A DNA stretch of 64,000 bases. It comes from Cyclobacteriaceae bacterium. GTDB taxonomy: Bacteria; Bacteroidota; Bacteroidia; Cytophagales; Cyclobacteriaceae. The DNA lies in the NCBI GenBank assembly GCA_029858965.1, contig JAOUDZ010000009.1:1-64000 (forward strand). Reading direction: 5' to 3'. The position numbers were made by a program, and so were the translations under genes. This document shows, in pieces, positions 33,938-42,202 of this stretch. The notes beneath the pieces are model-generated. The model was given only the letters and a program-made list of their open reading frames with translations, did not search any database and was not told the origin of the DNA. Within the stretch, counting starts at the first letter, position 1; each line of letters starts with the position of its first letter.

Positions 33938-36250
33938 TCAGACTTTGGTGATGGATTCTTCCAAATTATAAATGGTATGGACAACCTGCATTAAAGCCGC
34001 CAGCGACACTTTATCTCGCGTATCGATAAAAGGGTACTCACCAACATTTACAAATTCTTTTGCTTTTTCGGGTGATTCAGCAAATACCGTTTTCTCGTCC
34101 GCGTAGTATCGCATCAGAATTTTCAATTCCTCTGGCTTTGGCATTCGACATACAATAGCCCGAAAGGCGGCATTGATCTTTTCTTCCACCGTGGAATTGC
34201 TTTGCATCAATCGTTCAGCAAAAACGCGGGCCGACTCCAGGATAACCGGATCATTTAATACGAGCAATGCTTGCAGGGGTGTATTCGTGCGTAGCCTGTT
34301 CACCTCACATTGATCCCTATTGCTGGCATCAAATACCAGCATGCCTGGCGGCGGCACGGTACGTTTAATAAAACTATACAAACCTCTTCTGTACAAATTA
34401 TCGCCGTGGTCCTGAACATAGCGCGCTAAAACGCCACGTCCGGAAGTTGCGGACTCCCACACACCTTTTGGCTGGTACACCTTCATGCTTGGACCTCCAA
34501 TTTCTCTTACCAGAAGACCGCTGCTGGCCAATGCCATATCCCGAATTGTTTCGGCTGCCATTCTGGTGCGTGGTCCGCGTGTCAACAAAATATTTTCCGG
34601 GTCAGCCGCTTTTTTTTCTTCAGTCAGCTCAGAAGACTGCCGGTACGTTGCAGACATGACAATCTTCTTCAAAAGTCGCTTCACATCCCATTCATGATCC
34701 ATAAAATCCAGGGCAAGCCAGTCCAGCAGTGCAGGATGTGATGGCATCTCTCCCTGCATACCAAAATCACCAGAAGTCTTTACGATGCCTCGCCCGAAGA
34801 GCTCCTGCCACATTCTATTTACGAAAACCCGAGCGGTCAATGGGTTTTTTTTGTCAACCAGCCACTTCGCAAGACCGAGCCGATTGTTTCCGTATGTTAC
34901 AGAATCGAAAGGCATGATAGCTGATGGCAATCCGATGTGCACCCGTTCATCAGGTGCGTCATAAACACCACGCTTTAATAAATATGTTGGTCTTCGAATA
35001 GGCGCATCTTTCATCACCATTACTTCCACTGCCGTAGTATCTTTCTTGTTGATGAATGTCAGAATCTTGCTGACATCCTCCGTGGTGATCTTCATCTTGG
35101 GTGGATCAGCCAAGGAGGCGAGCGAAATATCACCCACCAAGCCTTTTTCCGGGACCTGGTTGAAAAAGGCAAAAACACTATAATAGTCCTTCTGTAAAAT
35201 CGGATCATACTTATGATCGTGACACTTTGCACACTCAAACGTTAATGCCAGAAAAGCCTTTCCAAATGTATTTGTCCTATCCGTCACATATTCAATGCGG
35301 TATTCTTCATCTATCACACCGCCTTCCTGTGTAATTTTATGATTACGGTTAAAGCCCGTTGCCAATAATTGCTCCGGGGTGGCATTGGGCAAGATATCGC
35401 CGGCGAGTTGCCAGGTGACAAAGCTGTCGTAGGGATAATTCTCATTAAAAGCATGAATAACCCAATCGCGCCATGGCCACATCGTACGAAGGCCATCATC
35501 CTGGTATCCATGTGAGTCTGCATAACGGGCCACATCCAGCCAATAGGTTGCCATTTTCTCTCCGTATGCCGGTTGCGCCAATAGCTCGTCCACTATTTTC
35601 TCATAGGCACCTGCTGAATTATCCAGCAGGAATTCTTCCTGCAATTCAACTGAAGGAGGAAGGCCAGTCAGAGCAAAGCTAACACGTTTCAATATTCTTT
35701 CTTTATCAGCGGATTTGTTTGGTTCAAATCCGGAGCGTTCCATCTGGTCTAAAATAAAGTAATCAATTTCATTTATGGGCCATGTTGCATTGGTGACTTC
35801 AGGAATCGGCGAAGCTTTTGGGCGGATAAAAGCCCAATGAGGTTTATACCTGGCACCCTGCGCTATCCACTTTTCAATGAGTTCAATCTCAGATTCATTC
35901 AGGCTTAGGTTAGACTTAACGGGAGGCATAACCACAGCCGTATCTGGAGACGATATGCGAATAAAAACTTCAGACGTTTCAGGATGCCCTGGGGTAATAG
36001 CATGCCCAGTCGGATCGTCCTTAAGGGCGGCCAGCGCACCTTCATGGGTATCAAGCCTTAGATTTGCTTTGCGCTGATTGGCGTCGGGGCCATGGCATTT
36101 AAAGCAGCGATCAGACAGGATCGGCCGGATATCAAGATTGTAATCGACCGAATCGGTAAGCCGGGCGGTAATGGACTTCTCTTTACACGACCAGCCCAAT
36201 AAGCCGAATATAAAAAACGTAATATTTGTGAATCGGGTAATTCTCCTCAT
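33938..36250 (-). CDS. Planctomycete-type cytochrome c with DUF1549 and DUF1553 domains
   Basis: 770 residues. A lipoprotein-like N-terminus ends GLLGWSC. A cytochrome c domain (about residues 38-140) carries DRCFKCHGPDANQRKANL with CxxCH and a Met in VVMPPVKSNLSLNE. Then DUF1549 (about 150-360, with YWLDVARYADSHGYQDDG and CAKCHDHKYDPI, which holds a second CxxCH) and DUF1553 (about 455-720, with RVFVNRMWQELFGRGIVKT and RLRTNTPLQALLVLNDP). This architecture is abundant in Planctomycetes, where related genes accompany polysaccharide degradation, but its reaction is unproven. First gene of a minus-strand operon with DUF1501 and the 715-residue protein; divergent from the SRPBCC-crtZ unit. Confidence 0.92.
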   Translation of the reverse strand: MRRITRFTNITFFIFGLLGWSCKEKSITARLTDSVDYNLDIRPILSDRCFKCHGPDANQRKANLRLDTHEGALAALKDDPTGHAITPGHPETSEVFIRISSPDTAVVMPPVKSNLSLNESEIELIEKWIAQGARYKPHWAFIRPKASPIPEVTNATWPINEIDYFILDQMERSGFEPNKSADKERILKRVSFALTGLPPSVELQEEFLLDNSAGAYEKIVDELLAQPAYGEKMATYWLDVARYADSHGYQDDGLRTMWPWRDWVIHAFNENYPYDSFVTWQLAGDILPNATPEQLLATGFNRNHKITQEGGVIDEEYRIEYVTDRTNTFGKAFLALTFECAKCHDHKYDPILQKDYYSVFAFFNQVPEKGLVGDISLASLADPPKMKITTEDVSKILTFINKKDTTAVEVMVMKDAPIRRPTYLLKRGVYDAPDERVHIGLPSAIMPFDSVTYGNNRLGLAKWLVDKKNPLTARVFVNRMWQELFGRGIVKTSGDFGMQGEMPSHPALLDWLALDFMDHEWDVKRLLKKIVMSATYRQSSELTEEKKAADPENILLTRGPRTRMAAETIRDMALASSGLLVREIGGPSMKVYQPKGVWESATSGRGVLARYVQDHGDNLYRRGLYSFIKRTVPPPGMLVFDASNRDQCEVNRLRTNTPLQALLVLNDPVILESARVFAERLMQSNSTVEEKINAAFRAIVCRMPKPEELKILMRYYADEKTVFAESPEKAKEFVNVGEYPFIDTRDKVSLAALMQVVHTIYNLEESITKV

Positions 36251-36326
36251 TATCTTATAACGCGTCGTGTCCTGTTTTCCAAAGCAGCTGAAAACCCTTT
36301 GCCCTCAAGATTGTTAATTCAAAGAT

Positions 36327-36815
36327 ATGAAAATCTACACACTAAAAAGGACCCAGTTTCTGCCCATTACCCTTATGAAGGCCTGGGATTTTTTCTCATC
36401 GCCGCAGAATTTGAGTAAGATTACGCCGGAACACATGCAGTTCAAAATTTTGTATATCTCGGGAGAAAATCAAATGTTCCCTGGCCAGCTAATATGCTAC
36501 AAGGTGAATGTGCTTCCTAAATTTCCTGTACAATGGGTTACAGAGATAACGCATATGAGCAAACCGAATTACTTCGTTGACGAACAAAGGTTCGGCCCTT
36601 ACGCCCTTTGGCACCATGAACATCATTTTAAGGAAGTATCTGGTGGTGTTGAAATGACTGACGAGGTGAATTATGGCCTTCCACTGGGTGTTTTAGGTAA
36701 ATTGGCGAATTGGCTTTTTGTGCAGCAAAAGGTAAATGCTATTTTTGACCATCGTTCCAAGATTTTGTTGGATTTTTTTGGTAGTAGCAGAACGGAAATT
36801 ACACACTCAGCATAG
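36327..36815 (+). CDS. SRPBCC-family ligand-binding protein in the carotenoid cluster
   Basis: 162 residues. MKIYTLKRTQFLPITLMKAWDFFSSPQNLSKITP followed by PVQWVTEITHMSKPNYFVDEQ and FGPYALWHHEHHFKEV fits the helix-grip START/SRPBCC fold, which binds hydrophobic ligands in a cavity. Two bases separate its stop from crtZ, and the lycopene cyclase follows, so it is the first gene of a three-gene carotenoid unit. Homologues in such clusters are usually annotated only as SRPBCC or cell-division-inhibitor-like; a role in handling carotenoids is inferred from position. The HHEHHF segment is histidine-rich. Confidence 0.85.
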   Translation: MKIYTLKRTQFLPITLMKAWDFFSSPQNLSKITPEHMQFKILYISGENQMFPGQLICYKVNVLPKFPVQWVTEITHMSKPNYFVDEQRFGPYALWHHEHHFKEVSGGVEMTDEVNYGLPLGVLGKLANWLFVQQKVNAIFDHRSKILLDFFGSSRTEITHSA

Positions 36816-36817
36816 CC

Positions 36818-37312
36818 ATGGATTTGGTAATGATTTTACTTTGTTCGGTGATCGTCATCGGTACTTTTCTTTTCTGGGAGTTTATTGCCTGGTTTACGCA
36901 CAAGTATATCATGCATGGTGTTTTGTGGACCTGGCACAAATCACATCACACCGTGCATAATCATGCGCTGGAAAAAAACGATCTTTTTGCGCTTGTCTTT
37001 AGTATTCCCTCTATTGGACTTATCTACTACGCCACGGTAGTAAATTATAATCCATATCTAATTTCCGTAGGTATAGGCATTTTTTGTTACGGTGCATTCT
37101 ATCTGATTTTTCATGACCTTCTGGTTCATCAGCGCATGAAATGGAGACCACAAAAAAAGAGCAAGTACCTGCAAAGAATGATACACGCGCACTACATTCA
37201 TCATAGTAAGCACTCAAAAGATGGCTGTGAAGCCTTTGGTTTTTTGATTGCCCCGAAGAAGTATGAACCAAAAAACTTTACCATCAAACTCGATCGACAA
37301 GAAACCCAATAA
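36818..37312 (+). CDS. crtZ: Beta-carotene hydroxylase
   Basis: 164 residues, membrane di-iron hydroxylase of the CrtZ type. Four histidine clusters are present: HKYIMH, WHKSHHTVH, HDLLVHQR and HAHYIHHSKH, spread among about four membrane segments. The enzyme adds hydroxyl groups at C3/C3' of beta-ionone rings, giving zeaxanthin from beta-carotene. It lies between the SRPBCC gene (2-bp gap) and the lycopene cyclase (6-bp gap) and is clearly distinct from the generic hydroxylase at 10466-11308. Confidence 0.95.
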   Translation: MDLVMILLCSVIVIGTFLFWEFIAWFTHKYIMHGVLWTWHKSHHTVHNHALEKNDLFALVFSIPSIGLIYYATVVNYNPYLISVGIGIFCYGAFYLIFHDLLVHQRMKWRPQKKSKYLQRMIHAHYIHHSKHSKDGCEAFGFLIAPKKYEPKNFTIKLDRQETQ

Positions 37313-37318
37313 ACCGCT

Positions 37319-38032
37319 TTGAATTCAAAATACCTTTATCTTTCACTAGACCTGCTTTCTTTTATAGTCCCTTTCTGTGCAAGTTTTCAAAAAAAAGCAC
37401 CCTTCTATAAAAAATGGAAATACTTTGGCATTGCGTTGCTCATTACAGCAACCATTTTTGTCGTATGGGATGAAATCTTCACTCGTGAAAATGTGTGGGG
37501 TTTCAACCCAAAGTATCTAACGGGTGTGTTTATCGGATCATTACCGATTGAAGAAATATTATTTTTTATATGCATCCCTTACGCCAGTGTCTTTACATAT
37601 TTTTCGCTTAACCATTTGATAGAAAAAGATCATCTTTTTCCGCATCAGGAATTAATATCCAGTTTGCTGATTATTATATTGCTTATCTCCGGGATCTATA
37701 ATGTTGATAAGTGGTATACAGGTGTTACATTTATTTCATTGGCCTTATTCCTGGCATACCAGATGTTGAAAATAAGGCCACGCTATATGGGAAGATTTTA
37801 TTTTGCCTTCGGTATTCTGCTGGTACCATTTTTTATCATAAATGGTATATTGACCGGATCTTTCATAGAAGGTGAAGTGGTGTGGTACAATAAGCAACAC
37901 ATTCTTGGAATAAGGATTGGCACTGTTCCCTTTGAGGATATATTTTATGGGCTTCTGCTTATTCTCATGAATATCGCAATTATGGAATGGCTGGAAGAAA
38001 GGGAGTATTACAGAAAAAAAAGAGCCCACTGA
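37319..38032 (+). CDS. Lycopene beta-cyclase, fused CrtYc-CrtYd membrane type
   Basis: 237 residues with about seven membrane segments. It contains two lycopene-cyclase-domain repeats: PKYLTGVFIGSLPIEEILFFICIPYASVFTYF in the first half and ILGIRIGTVPFEDIFYGLLLILMNIAIMEW in the second, each with the Pro-x-Glu-(E/D) acidic pair. This is the fused form of the heterodimeric CrtYc/CrtYd enzyme common in Bacteroidota. It cyclises lycopene to beta-carotene at the membrane. The start is TTG 37319: it gives the usual family N-terminus (YLYLSLDLLSF) and no in-frame ATG precedes the first membrane segment. Last gene of the SRPBCC-crtZ unit. Confidence 0.92.
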   Translation: MNSKYLYLSLDLLSFIVPFCASFQKKAPFYKKWKYFGIALLITATIFVVWDEIFTRENVWGFNPKYLTGVFIGSLPIEEILFFICIPYASVFTYFSLNHLIEKDHLFPHQELISSLLIIILLISGIYNVDKWYTGVTFISLALFLAYQMLKIRPRYMGRFYFAFGILLVPFFIINGILTGSFIEGEVVWYNKQHILGIRIGTVPFEDIFYGLLLILMNIAIMEWLEEREYYRKKRAH

Positions 38033-38042
38033 CAGTGTGCTC
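38022..38042 (-). terminator. Intrinsic terminator for the Lys-rich small gene
   Basis: GAGC-C-CACT, loop GAC, AGTG-T-GCTC (38022-38042) with one C-T mismatch. On the minus strand it is followed by a run of eight T (A-run 38014-38021). It overlaps the last codons and stop of the lycopene cyclase gene on the plus strand. Confidence 0.65.
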
Positions 38043-38069
38043 AAAATGTAGTCTCTTTACTAAACCAGA

Positions 38070-38369
38070 TTAAACGGACTCAATGTCTATCTTCTCAAAT
38101 TTCATTTTCTTTGGCTTAGCATCCTTTTTGGATTTTCCGCTTACCGCGTTCTCCATAAACTTTTGCGCTTTCCTTTTTTTCTTGTCCTGACGTTTGATCA
38201 CATTGGCAAAAATCGAAGCGAGTTTTTTAGCATTGCTGCGGAGTAATCTCTTTGCCTTTTTGCCGGGCGGCGGCAGTTCCAAACTTTTAAGAGCTTCCTG
38301 CATCGAATCGTTTATCAGACCCTGCAGGGCTTTTTTTGATGTCTTTGTCTTTTCCATAATAGTGGTCAT
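38070..38369 (-). CDS. Lysine-rich small protein, unknown function
   Basis: 99 residues, about a quarter lysine (24 Lys), with a mid-protein SLELPPPGKKAKRLLRSNAKK and two long basic helices rich in Lys-Lys and Lys-Arg. There is no signal peptide or membrane segment. I do not recognise a family. The composition would suit binding to nucleic acid or ribosome, but that is inference. It has its own downstream terminator (38022-38042) and probable own promoter in the 140-base gap after the FtsX operon, so it is likely a real monocistronic gene rather than a chance frame. A start at the fifth residue (Met) is also possible. Confidence 0.6.
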   Translation of the reverse strand: MTTIMEKTKTSKKALQGLINDSMQEALKSLELPPPGKKAKRLLRSNAKKLASIFANVIKRQDKKKRKAQKFMENAVSGKSKKDAKPKKMKFEKIDIESV

Positions 38370-38458
38370 TAGTACCCTAAAATACGAATGTTCAAAGAAT
38401 TAAGAATGACATAAACCAAAAATTAACAATGGGTATAGAAATGGCCAAAAACAAGAAA

Positions 38459-38481
38459 AAAAGGCGCTTTTGGCACCTTTT
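38459..38481 (-). terminator. Intrinsic terminator of the FtsX permease gene
   Basis: AAAAGGCGC (38459-38467), loop TTTTG, GCACCTTTT (38473-38481), nine pairs with one C-A mismatch. On the minus strand a T-rich tract follows. It sits 29 bases beyond the permease stop. Confidence 0.65.
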
Positions 38482-38509
38482 CTGCCTAACCAATGACAGT
38501 CTGCCGTGG

Positions 38510-40918
38510 CTATTCATAACGCAATGAATCAACAGGGGAAGTAGAGGCCGTCTTTACAGACTGATAGCTTACAGTAACCCACGCGATAATAACTGCCACC
38601 ATGCCACTTGCAAGGATAACAATGGGGTCCACTTCGATCCTATAAGTGAAGCCTTCAAGCCACTGATTGGATATGAACCAGCCTGCTATGGCGGCTGGGA
38701 TGAAGGCAATGACCACAAGTTTGGTGAACTCTTTGGATAGTAATAAAGTAAGTCCTGCTACGGAGGCTCCCATTGCTTTTCGGATACCAATCTCCTTCGT
38801 ACGCCGCTCTGCAGTAAACGCCGCAAGCGCAAACAATCCCAGGGAGGCAATAAATATAGCCAACGCTGAAAATATACTGAAGATGTATCCCATCCGCTGT
38901 TCCGCGCGAAAGAGCTCATCAAAATTTTCATCCAGAAACACAAATTCAAACGGTTCATTGCTGGCATGTTCCTTCCAGCGCTTTTCAACATTAGCAACTA
39001 TATCTTTTGGATTTCCTTCATACCTGATGAGCAGGTTGTTTGCGTTTGCCGTATACCGAATGGATATCGGCCTGACTTCAGTCTTGAACGATTCAAAATT
39101 AAAATTTTTAACAACGCCCACCACCTTCAGGCGTTCAATGCCTGATCCACTACTGCTATATAAAATTTCCTCTCCTATTGGATTCGCAAATCCAAATTCC
39201 CGCACGGCAGCTTCGTTTAGTATGATGGCTGTCGTATCAGATGGGAAGTCTTTTGAGAAATAGCGTCCCTCTTTTAATTCAAACTTGATAACATCCATAT
39301 GGTCCTGATCTGCGTAATACACGCCCATGATATGATCCTGGTCAGATGCCGACGCCTTAAAGACCGTTGTATTATTAATGCCTGGAAAGGTATTGTTCGT
39401 ATAACTCATTTTCTCGATTCCCGCCTGCTGCGCCAAGGCATTTTTAAATGCGTCCTTGTTCGTACCCAGCCTGTCGGTATTCTGAAGTACCAGGATATTG
39501 TTTTTATCAATACCCAGATTCTTCTCTTGCATGTATTGAATCTGTTGATACACCACCAGCGTGAAAATGATCAGAAATATCGACAGTGCAAATTGGAAAA
39601 CAACCAGCAAGCTGCGTATACCCTTCGTCTTCATCCCGGCTCTTACTTTTCCCTTTAGCACGTCAACAGGGCTGAACGACGTCAGGTAAAACGCAGGATA
39701 ACTTCCGGCAATCAATCCTACCAAGGCAATCAGTGCAAAAATGCCCGCGATGAAGCTAGGAGTTGCAATTATTTGCATGTCCAGCATCTTACCAGAAAGC
39801 AGATTGAAGTAAGGCAGGAGTAAGTAACAGACCACAAGTGCCAGCACTACGGCCAGCGCACTATACAACATTGATTCCGCCATGAACTGAATTATCATCT
39901 GTCCACGGAGCGAACCCAATGTCTTCCGCAAACCAACTTCTTTCGCCCTACCTGCCGACCGGGCTGTAGAGAGGTTCATAAAGTTAATGCAGGCAATAAC
40001 AATGATGAATATGCCTATAGCCCCGAAGAAATAGATGTACGTAACATTACCGCCTGCTTCTATTCCATCCTGGGTAGTGGAATGCAGATGAATATCCGTC
40101 AATTTTGTTGAAAAATAACCATATTCTCCATCTTGCTCCCGCATCTGCCTGAGGCTGGTACCCATGAATCGTTCGATTTCCGGGCCGATATACTTTGTCA
40201 CCAGATCCTCATATTTGCTGTTTACTTGCGCCACATCAGCATTGGAACGAAGCGTGAAATAGGTAAACATGAAGTTGTTCAGCCAAATGCCTTCTTTAAG
40301 GCGATCGTTTGAAGCTGCCGATATGAGCATGTTAAATCCAAAATGGGAATTTGGTGGCGGGTTCGCTGCCACACCGGTAACCTTAAACGTCTTGTTTTCA
40401 CTACCAATAACGAGCAGTTTGTTTATGGGGTTTACTTCGCCAAAATACTTCTTAACCATCTCCTCCGTCAGTACTACGGTATTAGGCTCTTTCAGGGCTG
40501 TTTTCACATCTCCCTCTTTTAAAACAAAACTGAAAAAATCAAAAAAGTTGGAATCAGCATAGAAGACTTTTTCTTCTGTCAGAATTTTTTCCTCATATTT
40601 TATTGCAGGTCGTCCAAAATAACGAATAAGGCGCGTCGCTGATTCTACTTCAGGAATCTCCGCAACAAGTGCAGCAGCCATCGGTGGACAAGTGTTTGAG
40701 ACTCGAATATCCTGACCCCCTATTTTACCATGGAGCCCGACCTGATAAATCCGATCTGCGTTTGCATGAAACCGATCGTAGCTCAATTCATCTGCTATGT
40801 ATAAAATGATTAGCAGACAGGCTGCAACGCCAATAGTCATCCCGAGCACATTAATAGCAGAGAAGAACTTGTGCTTGAGTATATTTCTAATGGCAACGTT
40901 GAAATAGTTTTTGAACAT
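38510..40918 (-). CDS. FtsX-like ABC transporter permease (MacB-type)
   Basis: 802 residues. The N-terminus FKNYFNVAIRNILKHKFFSAINVLGMTIGVAACLL is the standard opening of large Cytophagales permeases; a periplasmic MacB-PCD domain (about residues 50-270) follows, then three membrane segments with the FtsX domain, a second periplasmic region (about 440-660) and three more segments (FSALAIFIASLGLFALAAFTAERRTKEIGIRKAMGAS). It probably works with the ATPase at 41385-42074 and the HlyD adaptor at 42203-43453 as a tripartite export or mechanotransmission system. Whether it transports peptides, lipoproteins or drugs is unknown. It is separated from the ATPase by a truncated permease remnant. Confidence 0.92.
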   Translation of the reverse strand: MFKNYFNVAIRNILKHKFFSAINVLGMTIGVAACLLIILYIADELSYDRFHANADRIYQVGLHGKIGGQDIRVSNTCPPMAAALVAEIPEVESATRLIRYFGRPAIKYEEKILTEEKVFYADSNFFDFFSFVLKEGDVKTALKEPNTVVLTEEMVKKYFGEVNPINKLLVIGSENKTFKVTGVAANPPPNSHFGFNMLISAASNDRLKEGIWLNNFMFTYFTLRSNADVAQVNSKYEDLVTKYIGPEIERFMGTSLRQMREQDGEYGYFSTKLTDIHLHSTTQDGIEAGGNVTYIYFFGAIGIFIIVIACINFMNLSTARSAGRAKEVGLRKTLGSLRGQMIIQFMAESMLYSALAVVLALVVCYLLLPYFNLLSGKMLDMQIIATPSFIAGIFALIALVGLIAGSYPAFYLTSFSPVDVLKGKVRAGMKTKGIRSLLVVFQFALSIFLIIFTLVVYQQIQYMQEKNLGIDKNNILVLQNTDRLGTNKDAFKNALAQQAGIEKMSYTNNTFPGINNTTVFKASASDQDHIMGVYYADQDHMDVIKFELKEGRYFSKDFPSDTTAIILNEAAVREFGFANPIGEEILYSSSGSGIERLKVVGVVKNFNFESFKTEVRPISIRYTANANNLLIRYEGNPKDIVANVEKRWKEHASNEPFEFVFLDENFDELFRAEQRMGYIFSIFSALAIFIASLGLFALAAFTAERRTKEIGIRKAMGASVAGLTLLLSKEFTKLVVIAFIPAAIAGWFISNQWLEGFTYRIEVDPIVILASGMVAVIIAWVTVSYQSVKTASTSPVDSLRYE

Positions 40919-41043
40919 GTTATTGTCGTTTTGAGTAAGACGCAGTGATCAACTAAAAGTTACCGATTTGGAACCGAAAAAGTCAGCGACAGGGAGTCAT
41001 GCACCGCCCTTTTCGGACTTTCATTCAGTACCCGACATTTATT

Positions 41044-41190
41044 CTACGCGAATTGTGAATCAAATTCACAATTAAAATCAGCCACTATGCAACACGCAAT
41101 GGCAATTCCCATCCCAAAGACATTGATGAAAATGAAAAGTTTGTTCTTCAGCAGATTGCGAATCGTGATGAGCAAAAAGTTCTTGATCAT
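41044..41190 (-). pseudogene. Truncated FtsX-like permease remnant (N-terminus only)
   Basis: From ATG 41190 the frame encodes MIKNFLLITIRNLLKNK, then LFIFINVFGMGIAIACCIV, the unmistakable first membrane segment of an FtsX-like permease, and stops after 48 residues, just past the segment. An intact homologue would be ~750-800 residues. The sequence beyond (down to 40919) shows no further permease coding. It lies between the ATPase and the intact permease, so this locus seems to have had two permeases. A promoter-like pair is retained upstream (41204-41231). A short functional peptide is possible but unlikely. Confidence 0.7.
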
Positions 41191-41203
41191 GGGGTAGATT
41201 TTG

Positions 41204-41231
41204 CAAGTATAAGACTTAAATGCATGACAAA
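41204..41231 (-). promoter_or_regulatory. Promoter-like pair upstream of the permease remnant
   Basis: On the minus strand TTTG (41228-41231) and TATACTTG (41204-41211) are 16 bases apart, close to the -33/-7 arrangement with one mismatch in the -7 box, and 13 bases before the remnant's ATG. Confidence 0.35.
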
Positions 41232-41384
41232 AGGTTAAATACACCGCCGACCAGCCACCTGTATCTACTCCGGCACAGCGCCATCAAAACCTGGATAGGA
41301 TCTGAACCGGGACATAGAGAAGGAAAACATATGAGGCTCCTAGCTCGGGCTGTTGCCCTGATATGTCTTCCTTTGGAAACTCAC

Positions 41385-42074
41385 TTAAATATGGAATTGC
41401 TCCTTAATATTTTCAGTAACTACCTTCCCATCGAACAGGTTAACAATACGATGGGCATAGTTGGCATCATATGGAGAGTGCGTTACCATAATGATCGTTG
41501 TTCCTTCTTCATTAAGTTGAGATAGCAGTTTCATAACCTCCTGACCATTGGCAGAATCCAGGTTACCAGTCGGCTCATCGGCTAGTATTACTTTTGGCTT
41601 TGCAACGATAGCCCTCGATACCGCTACGCGCTGCTGCTGACCACCTGATAATTGTTGCGGAAAATGATTTCTACGGTGCATAATGTTCATGCGTTCCAGC
41701 ACTTCCTCCACGCGTTGTCTTCTTTCGGCAGCGGGAACCTTCATATACAACAATGGCAGTTCAACATTTTCGAAAACTGTCAGCTCATCAATGAGGTTAA
41801 AGCTTTGAAATACAAACCCGATAGAACCTTTGCGCAATTGTGCACGCTGTCGTTCAGAATACTTCGCAACTTCATGCTCACCAAAATGATACTCTCCATT
41901 GGTTGGATTATCCAGTAATCCAATAATATTCAACAGGGTAGACTTACCACAACCGGAAGGACCCATTATGGCAACAAATTCACCCTCTTTGATGTCGAGG
42001 TTAATACTGTTCAGAGCTGTCGTTTCTACTTCTTCTGTGGTGTAGACTTTTTCGAGATTCTTTAGCTTAATCAT
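41385..42074 (-). CDS. ABC transporter ATP-binding protein (LolD/MacB-type)
   Basis: 229 residues. Walker A is GPSGCGKSTLLN, the Q-loop FVFQSFNLIDELTVFENVE, the signature LSGGQQQRVAVSRA, Walker B VILADEPTGNLD, and the switch His is in IIMVTHS. It matches the MacB/LolD subfamily that drives FtsX-type permeases. HlyD adaptor lies upstream with a 128-base gap and the permease remnant then intact permease downstream. It supplies the ATPase of the putative tripartite system. Confidence 0.95.
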   Translation of the reverse strand: MIKLKNLEKVYTTEEVETTALNSINLDIKEGEFVAIMGPSGCGKSTLLNIIGLLDNPTNGEYHFGEHEVAKYSERQRAQLRKGSIGFVFQSFNLIDELTVFENVELPLLYMKVPAAERRQRVEEVLERMNIMHRRNHFPQQLSGGQQQRVAVSRAIVAKPKVILADEPTGNLDSANGQEVMKLLSQLNEEGTTIIMVTHSPYDANYAHRIVNLFDGKVVTENIKEQFHI

Positions 42075-42202
42075 GGCTGGTTATTTACAGTTTTGATGTT
42101 TAATGTTCATTTTTAGTTGTACACAAATGCCTGTTTATACTTCAACGGCTATTTCTTTTGACCGTTTTTTACGTCGAGGGGTTACACTAACTCCAATTCG
42201 CA

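Noticed and set aside
41245-41384. Possible RNA gene between ATPase and permease remnant
   Set aside because: No cloverleaf or CCA-type end and no strong hairpin; I see nothing callable.
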